Assembly: GCA_964631255.1 (NCBI GenBank)
Contig: CAZVWS010000008.1
Location: forward strand, 1-56,321
Direction: 5' to 3'
Source of the DNA: JBGZFC01 sp964631255
Lineage (GTDB): Bacteria; Bacteroidota; Bacteroidia; Bacteroidales; Dysgonomonadaceae
Length of the DNA: 56,321 nt
Part shown: one piece after another, positions 50,588 through 56,321 of the stretch
Layout: each line of letters starts with the position of its first letter
Numbering within the stretch: position 1 is the stretch's first letter
Notes under the pieces: generated by a model
The model's database searches: none
What the model saw: the letters and a program-made list of their open reading frames with translations, nothing else
What the model was told of the DNA's origin: nothing
Made by a program: the position numbers and the translations under genes

Positions 50588-52723
50588 TTATTTTTTGCGA
50601 CTAACGATTTGGGGTTTTTGCGCAATTTTTGGTTCAATGCCGTTTTTCCGCAACAAGGCATCAATGCCGGGTTCTTGCCCTCGGAATCGTTTGTAGAGCT
50701 CCATCGGCTCTTCGGTGTTACCTTTTTCCAAAATATTGGTTCGGAATGAAGCGGCGGTTTTCTTGTCAAAAATACCATTTTTCTTGAACAACGAGAATGC
50801 ATCGGCTTCCATCACTTCAGCCCATTTGTAGCTGTAATATCCGGCTGCGTAACCGCCCGAGAAGATGTGTCCAAACTGAACAGACATACTGGTTTGTGGC
50901 ACAACGGGCAGCAATTGTACACGTGCCATGGCATTTTGTTCGAACTGACGAATATCTCCATCAAACGGTTTTTCGATAGAGTGCCAAGCCATATCCAGGT
51001 ACCCGAACGAAAGTTGACGCAATGTGGTGTAACCGGTGTTGTAGTTGGATGCATCGATAATTTTTTGCAACAATTCTGCCGGCATTTTCTCGCCTGTTTG
51101 GTAATGTGTGGCAAATTTATCTAAGAACTCTTTTTGTATCAACCAGTTTTCCATGATTTGCGATGGCAGCTCCACGAAATCGCGATACACGCTTGTTCCC
51201 GAAAGCGATTGGTAAGTTGATTTAGCAAACATGCCGTGCAGGGCGTGTCCAAATTCGTGTAAGAATGTTTTTACTTCGTCAAATGTAAGCAGTGCCGGTT
51301 TAGAATCGGTTGGTCTGGTAAAATTCATCACGATGGTGATATGCGGACGGCTATCTTTTCCATCTTTCATATATTGACCTTTGAAAGAGGTCATCCAGGC
51401 TCCGGCACGTTTTCCGGCACGCGGATGAAAATCGGTATAAAGCACAGAAAGAAAATCTCCATTTTCATCCAGAACGTTGTAAGCATCTACTTCGGGGTGA
51501 TAAACGGCAATGTCCGGATTTTTTACAAATTGAATGCCATATAGAGCCGTTGCCAAGTCAAAAATTCCTTTTTTCACATTATTCAATTCAAAATAAGGAC
51601 GAGTCATTTCGTCGTTCACGCTAAAGCGTTGGTCTTTCAATTTGTCGGCATAATAGCTCCAATCCCAAGGCTGAATCTCAACCGGTTTGCCCTCCATTTG
51701 GGTAGCAAATTTTGCTACATCGGCAACTTCTTTTTGTGCTATGGGCATGAATGGTGTTGCCAAATTATTGAGTAAAGCAAATACGGCTTCGTCATTTTTT
51801 GCCATTCTTTTTCTCAAAACATATTCGGCATAGCTTTTGTATCCCAACAAGTTGGCAATTTGTAATCTTAAATTGGCAATTTTTTTCACGTTTTCTTGGT
51901 TGTCAAATTCACCACCTTTGATACTTTTGGTGTTGTATGCCATGTAAAGTTTTTCGCGCAAATCTCTGCGGCTCGAATATTTCATGAACCCGCTATAGCT
52001 GGGTGCAGACAGGTCAAATAACCAGCCATCTTTTTGTTTTGCTTTGGCTTTAGCGGCGGCGGCTTCTATTTCGCTTTCGGGCAAACCTGCCAAATCGGCT
52101 TTGTCTGTCAAAAGCATCTCAAAATTGTTTGTTTCACGCAAATTGTTTTGTCCAAAATCGAGTGTTGCTTTGCTCAGTTGCATCGAAAGGTCGCGATAAA
52201 TCTCTTTGTCGGCGGCAGAAAGCGTGGCTCCGCTGTCTTCAAATCCTTCGTAATATTTTTCTACCAATCGGATTTGTTCGGCATTAAGACCAGATGTAAA
52301 TCGCTCGTTGTAAACCACTTTTACTCTTTCGAACAGCATTTCGTTCAGATTGATATTGTTGGAGTGTTCCGATAATTTGGGACTTACTATTCGGGAAATT
52401 TCCATCATCTCGTCGTTGCTTTCGGCACTATTCAAATTAAAGAAAACAGTGCTCACGCGCGACAGCATTTCGCCTGCATTTTCCAATGCTTCGATGGTAT
52501 TTTTAAAATTTGCTCTTTGCTTGATAAACGTAATTTCGTCAATTTCGCGTTGGTGTTCGGCTATGGCTTTTTCAAAAGCGGGAAGATAGTGCTCTGTTTT
52601 TATTTTATCGAACGGAGCAGTTTCATAAGGCGTGTTGTAGGGTTTAAAAAATGGATTTTCATCTGCATTTGAAGCAGTTATGATTATTGTCATAAATAAT
52701 AAAGATAAAATTGTTTTTTTCAT
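50588..52723 (-). CDS. M3-family metallopeptidase (oligopeptidase/peptidyl-dipeptidase)
   Basis: A 711-residue zinc peptidase. The active-site motif FLHEFGHALHGMFAKS is present with the distal zinc Glu region downstream (DFVELPSQIMENW, the family's third-ligand motif). A signal-like N-terminus (MKKTILSLLFMTIIITASNA) indicates export, so it probably acts in the periplasm on short peptides; related to Dcp, which removes C-terminal dipeptides. Near-complete M3 length, C-terminus ends YKRFRGQEPGIDALLRKNGI. Single gene; a minus-strand TAACTTTG at 52929 could be its -7 element, giving a long leader. Confidence 0.93.
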   Translation of the reverse strand: MKKTILSLLFMTIIITASNADENPFFKPYNTPYETAPFDKIKTEHYLPAFEKAIAEHQREIDEITFIKQRANFKNTIEALENAGEMLSRVSTVFFNLNSAESNDEMMEISRIVSPKLSEHSNNINLNEMLFERVKVVYNERFTSGLNAEQIRLVEKYYEGFEDSGATLSAADKEIYRDLSMQLSKATLDFGQNNLRETNNFEMLLTDKADLAGLPESEIEAAAAKAKAKQKDGWLFDLSAPSYSGFMKYSSRRDLREKLYMAYNTKSIKGGEFDNQENVKKIANLRLQIANLLGYKSYAEYVLRKRMAKNDEAVFALLNNLATPFMPIAQKEVADVAKFATQMEGKPVEIQPWDWSYYADKLKDQRFSVNDEMTRPYFELNNVKKGIFDLATALYGIQFVKNPDIAVYHPEVDAYNVLDENGDFLSVLYTDFHPRAGKRAGAWMTSFKGQYMKDGKDSRPHITIVMNFTRPTDSKPALLTFDEVKTFLHEFGHALHGMFAKSTYQSLSGTSVYRDFVELPSQIMENWLIQKEFLDKFATHYQTGEKMPAELLQKIIDASNYNTGYTTLRQLSFGYLDMAWHSIEKPFDGDIRQFEQNAMARVQLLPVVPQTSMSVQFGHIFSGGYAAGYYSYKWAEVMEADAFSLFKKNGIFDKKTAASFRTNILEKGNTEEPMELYKRFRGQEPGIDALLRKNGIEPKIAQKPQIVSRKK

Positions 52724-53143
52724 AATCTGTTGTTGTAATTATTTTAGAAAAATAGGCGCAAATGCCGGCGAAGCCAAGAAATGAGCCTTTTGTTATTAAC
52801 TCTGATTTTTGATGCTATTGTTAAATCGGCAGATAAATGGTGTGCTGCAAGTTGTGAATTGCGGTTAATAAAAATCGAAATCGGGACTTGATGAAACGTT
52901 TCCAAACTATCTGCAAAAAAATAAGATGCAAAGTTAGAAAAAAATATCAGAAGCATGATTGAGGTTTGCAAAATAGGTAAGTTTTTAAACTTAAATATAT
53001 TAAAAAAATCCCAACAATAATTGCATTCGTGCTTTTTGGCTTCGTTTTTCTCAAAATAAACCCGATTGGTCAAAACATTTTTTTTGCTGTGGCGTTTTTA
53101 ATGTAATACAAAAGCAATTATCCATTTTTAATTGATACATAAC
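52724..53143. other. 420-base gap between the M3 peptidase and PIN-PhoH genes
   Basis: AT-rich region separating divergent genes. It contains minus-strand TAACTTTG (52929-52936), a possible -7 element for the peptidase, and the palindrome TAAGTTT-TT-AAACTTA (52978-52993). A 109-codon minus frame (52744-53073) and a 36-codon plus frame near 52775 show no protein-like features. No RNA gene recognised. Confidence 0.5.
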
Positions 53144-54529
53144 ATGGCAACAAACACCACAACAAGTAAATCGAAAACGAAAACAAAAAGTACAACAAAA
53201 GCCAAAAGTCAGAAGAAAAATTTCATCCTCGACACCAACGTGATTTTGCACGACTACAAGTGCATCGAGAATTTCGAGGAAAACGATATTTATCTGCCTT
53301 TTGTCGTGTTGGAAGAGTTGGATAAATTTAAAAAAGGAAACGACCAAATCAACTTCAATGCCCGCGCTTTTGTGCGCGAATTGGATATGATTACGGACGA
53401 CAATTTGTTTACAAAAGGAGCCGATTTGGGACTGGGACGCGGCAAATTATATATCGTGAACAGTTCGCACGACAACAAAAAAATTACTGATGCTTTTCCG
53501 GAACGCACTTCCGACAACCGTATTTTATCGGTGGTAATGGAAATTTCTGAAAAAGACCCGAAAACCAAAACCATTCTTGTTTCCAAAGATATTAACCTGC
53601 GCATGAAAGCACGCTCGCTGGGCATCATGGCAGAAGATTATATCAACGACAAAGTTACCGATATCGATATTTTCGATAGAGGTGAAATGGTTTTTGAAGG
53701 AATAAATCCCGATTTGATTGACAAAATTTATGCACAACCCACCGGTGTAGATTTCGACGAATTTACCTTCGATACACAAATAGACCCAAACCAATGTTTC
53801 ATTCTGAAAAGCGAGCGCAACAGCGTCTTGGTCAGATACAACCCGTTTACACAGAAAATCAAAAAAATTGACAAAGAGTCCAATTTTGGCATCCAGCCAC
53901 GGAATGCGGAGCAAGCTTTCGCTTTTGAAGTGCTTAACGACCCCGAAATAAAACTGGTAGGTATTACCGGAAAAGCCGGAACGGGAAAAACGTTGCTGGC
54001 TTTGGCTTCGGCACTGAAACAGAACAAAATATATCCGCAAATATTGCTGGCACGACCCATTGTTTCGCTCTCGAACAAAGATTTGGGTTTCTTACCGGGC
54101 GACGAGAAACAAAAAATTGCTCCCTATATGCAACCTCTGTTCGACAACCTGAACGTGATAAAATCGCAATTGGGTAGCAACAGTGCCGATATGCGCACCA
54201 TAGACGAGATGCAAAAATCGGGACAGTTGGAGATAGAAGCACTTGCGTTCATCCGCGGTAGAAGCCTTACCGAAACCTATTGTATTATAGATGAGGCGCA
54301 AAACCTAACTCCACACGAAGTGAAAACCATTATCACGCGTGCCGGCGAAAATACCAAAATGATTTTTACCGGAGATTTGCAACAGATAGACTCGCCCTAT
54401 CTCGACTCGCAATCCAACGGTTTGGCGTATATGATTGACAAAATGCGCGGTCAAAATATTTTTGCTCACGTGAATTTGGTAAAAGGAGAACGAAGCGTGC
54501 TTTCTGAATTGGCAAGCGATTTGTTGTAA
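53144..54529 (+). CDS. PIN domain-PhoH family ATPase
   Basis: A 461-residue cytoplasmic protein combining a PIN ribonuclease-like domain (about 30-155; FILDTNVILHD, LEELDKFKKG, DTNRI-type SDNRILSV) with a PhoH helicase-like ATPase (about 255-455; Walker A GITGKAGTGKT, Walker B CIIDEAQN, FTGDLQQID). The layout matches PhoH2-type proteins, suggested to act on RNA and linked to toxin-like or RNA-decay roles. The N-terminus is Thr/Lys-rich. The frame extends four codons upstream to a TTG, but the ATG at 53144 is preferred. Terminator at 54566. Confidence 0.92.
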   Translation: MATNTTTSKSKTKTKSTTKAKSQKKNFILDTNVILHDYKCIENFEENDIYLPFVVLEELDKFKKGNDQINFNARAFVRELDMITDDNLFTKGADLGLGRGKLYIVNSSHDNKKITDAFPERTSDNRILSVVMEISEKDPKTKTILVSKDINLRMKARSLGIMAEDYINDKVTDIDIFDRGEMVFEGINPDLIDKIYAQPTGVDFDEFTFDTQIDPNQCFILKSERNSVLVRYNPFTQKIKKIDKESNFGIQPRNAEQAFAFEVLNDPEIKLVGITGKAGTGKTLLALASALKQNKIYPQILLARPIVSLSNKDLGFLPGDEKQKIAPYMQPLFDNLNVIKSQLGSNSADMRTIDEMQKSGQLEIEALAFIRGRSLTETYCIIDEAQNLTPHEVKTIITRAGENTKMIFTGDLQQIDSPYLDSQSNGLAYMIDKMRGQNIFAHVNLVKGERSVLSELASDLL

Positions 54530-54565
54530 AAAAACAAGCAACATCTTTATTTTTTTTCATACGCG

Positions 54566-54603
54566 AAAAAGCTGTTTCATTTGATGGGAACAGCTTTTTT
54601 GTT
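54566..54603 (+). terminator. Terminator after PIN-PhoH
   Basis: An 11-bp stem, AAAAAGCTGTT with AACAGCTTTTT, a 12-base loop and a T-run. Confidence 0.85.
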
Positions 54604-54677
54604 TCAATTTCTTTTACTTTCTCTCTGAGCCGAAAAAAATAATACAACAATCATAACCGAAAAGTCGATTTTTTTTC

Positions 54678-54685
54678 TACCTTTG
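54678..54685 (+). promoter_or_regulatory. Candidate -7 element of carAB
   Basis: TACCTTTG matches TAnnTTTG, 45 bases before the carA ATG. No clear -33 TTTG. Confidence 0.45.
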
Positions 54686-54730
54686 TACCCTAATATCAAA
54701 AACAACAACCCATAAAATAGAGTACGCGCT

Positions 54731-55801
54731 ATGTATCAAAACAAACCGGTGCGATTAATCCTTGAAGACGGGCAAGTCTTCTACGGAAAATCGTTTGGTG
54801 CCGAAAAGACAACGTCGGGAGAAGTAGTTTTCAACACTTCCATGGTTGGTTATCCCGAGAGCTTAACAGACCCCTCTTACGCAGGACAAATACTTACGTT
54901 AACTTATCCGATTATCGGGAATTACGGTGTTCCGGCAAACAGCAGAACAAACGGAATTTCCGATTTTTTTGAGTCTGAAAACATCCATGTTCGGGCACTT
55001 ATCGTGCAAGATTATTCGGAAAACTATTCGCATTGGAATGCCATAAAAAGCCTTGGCGATTGGCTCAAAGAGGAGAATATTCCCGGCATTTACGGAATTG
55101 ACACCCGCATGCTTACCAAAATTTTGCGCGACAAAGGTGCCATGCTTGGCAAAATAGTTTTTGACGAGGAACAGGAGGTCGATTTTTATAATCCCGACAC
55201 GGAAAATCAAGTGGCTAAAGTTTCTTGCAAAGAGATAATAGAATACAAAACCGGTGATAAAAAAGTTGTTTTGGTAGATTGTGGCGTGAAACACAATATC
55301 ATACGCTATCTACTCTCCAAAAAAATCCATCTCATTCGCGTGCCTTGGGATTATGACTTCACCCAAATGGACTACGATGGCGTTTTTATCTCCAACGGAC
55401 CGGGAAATCCAAGTCATTGTGATGCCACAGTAGAAATTTTACGCAAAGCGATGAACGGCAACAAGCCTATTTTTGGAATCTGCATGGGCAACCAACTTTT
55501 GGCAAAAGCAGCAGGTGCCGATACTTACAAACTAAAATACGGACACCGCAGTTCTAATCAGCCCGTGCGATTGGTGGGAACAAATACCTGTTTTGTAACA
55601 TCACAAAATCATGGTTACGCCATCGACGAAAAACTGTTGAGCAAAGATTGGGAACCCTATTTTATCAATATGAACGATGGAACCAACGAGGGGATAAAAC
55701 ACAAAACCAAACCATTTTATTCTGTCCAGTTTCATCCCGAAGCAGCCAGCGGTCCAACCGACACCGATTTTTTCTTCGATGATTTTGTGAATATGTTATA
55801 A
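54731..55801 (+). CDS. carA: Carbamoyl-phosphate synthase small subunit
   Basis: Glutaminase subunit supplying ammonia to CarB for carbamoyl phosphate, used in pyrimidine and arginine synthesis. N-terminal CPSase_sm domain with LEDGQVFYGKSFGA, GEVVFNTSMVGYPESLTDPSYAGQ and the class I glutaminase with the nucleophile Cys in FGICMGNQ and His-Glu in VQFHPEAASG. 356 residues, normal length. The cysteine motif reads GICMGNQ, versus the usual GICLGHQ; Asn replaces a non-catalytic His. carB follows after 47 bases. Confidence 0.96.
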   Translation: MYQNKPVRLILEDGQVFYGKSFGAEKTTSGEVVFNTSMVGYPESLTDPSYAGQILTLTYPIIGNYGVPANSRTNGISDFFESENIHVRALIVQDYSENYSHWNAIKSLGDWLKEENIPGIYGIDTRMLTKILRDKGAMLGKIVFDEEQEVDFYNPDTENQVAKVSCKEIIEYKTGDKKVVLVDCGVKHNIIRYLLSKKIHLIRVPWDYDFTQMDYDGVFISNGPGNPSHCDATVEILRKAMNGNKPIFGICMGNQLLAKAAGADTYKLKYGHRSSNQPVRLVGTNTCFVTSQNHGYAIDEKLLSKDWEPYFINMNDGTNEGIKHKTKPFYSVQFHPEAASGPTDTDFFFDDFVNML

Positions 55802-55848
55802 TATTTTTTCTCTATCCAAATTACAATCTACAAAAAACGAAATCTGTT

Positions 55849-56321
55849 ATGATTCTACAAGATAAAAAGCAACACAACATAAAAAAAGCCCTTCTTTTGG
55901 GGTCGGGAGCATTAAAAATCGGCGAAGCCGGCGAGTTCGACTACTCTGGTTCGCAAGCTCTGAAAGCGCTTCGCGAAGAGAATGTAGAAACCATTCTTAT
56001 CAACCCAAACATCGCGACAGTACAAACATCGGAAGGCTCTGCAGATAAAATTTACTTTCTACCCGTAACTCCCTACTTTGTAGAAAAAGTGATAGAAAAA
56101 GAACGCCCCGATGCTATATTATTGGCATTTGGCGGACAAACCGCGCTCAATTGCGGTGTGCAGCTATACCAATCGGGGGTATTAGAAAAATACAACGTTC
56201 GCGTGTTGGGAACACCTGTTCAGGCAATTATGGACACGGAAGACCGTGAATTATTTGTAAAAAAACTGGACGAAATAAATGTAAAAACCATCAAAAGTGT
56301 GGCAGTTTCATCTATCTCGGA
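55849..56321 (+). CDS. carB: Carbamoyl-phosphate synthase large subunit, N-terminus (runs off right edge)
   Basis: First 157 codons of the synthase that makes carbamoyl phosphate from bicarbonate, ammonia and two ATP. Recognisable from LLLGSGALKIGEAGEFDYSG, SQALKALREENVETILINPN, IATVQTSEGSADKIYFLP, and LAFGGQTALNCGVQLY. The EAGEFDYSGSQA segment is closer to eukaryotic CAD/CPS-type enzymes than to E. coli (QACEFDYSGAQA), as in other Bacteroidota. The start at 55849 fits the family. Pairs with carA. The rest of the protein lies beyond base 56321. Confidence 0.95.
   Translation, partial: MILQDKKQHNIKKALLLGSGALKIGEAGEFDYSGSQALKALREENVETILINPNIATVQTSEGSADKIYFLPVTPYFVEKVIEKERPDAILLAFGGQTALNCGVQLYQSGVLEKYNVRVLGTPVQAIMDTEDRELFVKKLDEINVKTIKSVAVSSIS

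Noticed and set aside
52744..53073. 109-codon minus-strand frame
   Set aside because: It lies in AT-rich promoter-containing DNA, has no family resemblance and is rich in Phe/Ile/Asn as expected of non-coding AT-rich sequence.

Overview
The window reads as the chromosome of a Bacteroidales bacterium (phylum Bacteroidota). The evidence is a serine palmitoyltransferase for sphingolipids, a protein with a type IX secretion (T9SS) sorting domain, Bacteroidota-only families (DUF4831, DUF2027-Smr, PIN-PhoH), a PheS with a cysteine-rich insert, an aconitase/isocitrate dehydrogenase/citrate synthase trio, and promoters of the TTTG...TAnnTTTG type. Most of the window is ordinary housekeeping sequence. 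There is no prophage, CRISPR array, integrase or intact transposase.

Layout. 1-682: start of ahcY (minus), running off the left edge. 732-3898: small HExxH membrane protein, MsrB-MsrA lipoprotein, BON lipoprotein plus SH3 protein, PAP2 phosphatase. 3967-6136 (minus): DUF2027-Smr, a lipoprotein and argR. 6240-12712: queA-like gene, then acn-icd-gltA, the oxidative branch of the TCA cycle to 2-oxoglutarate; the IDH carries NAD-type cofactor residues. 12914-15579: LysM/binding-protein fold protein overlapping a beta-barrel gene. 15747-17272: a four-gene thiol/redox operon (ArsR, DUF6132, thioredoxin, DUF302) behind a clear ArsR-type operator. 17543-21561: ferritin, serine palmitoyltransferase, ribF with a TTG start, mltG. 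21687-21773: tRNA-Ser(GCU), followed by a 141-bp MITE-like inverted-repeat element.

22023-28411: flavodiiron protein, lgt, serS, a 45-residue membrane protein, tilS, and divergent pheS. 28457-31138: DUF4831, a DUF3298 lipoprotein and YceI. 31382-35913: sufB with no sufC or sufD beside it, a SIMPL protein and a GH20 hexosaminidase lipoprotein. 35914-36218: a solo copy of the MITE-like end motif, an exact 42-bp tandem repeat and a terminator. 36219-39887 (minus): pyrG-yidC. 40043-42529 (minus): a secreted delta-60 repeat protein with a T9SS tail, and an uncharacterised P-loop protein with an AlaRS second-additional-domain-like end. 42990-50454 (minus): purH-mreB-mreC-mreD-mrdA-rodA, the cell-elongation cluster, with a strong hairpin plus T-run between mreB and mreC. 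50588-52723: M3 oligopeptidase. 53144-54529: PIN-PhoH. 54731-56321: carA and the start of carB.

Most unusual items: the P-loop/SAD-like protein; the 42-bp minisatellite; a motif of about 30 bp placed directly after the stop codons of two unrelated genes (one copy forming the MITE-like hairpin); the mreB/mreC attenuator; and the ArsR redox operon. Nothing seen amounts to a clearly new multi-gene system.
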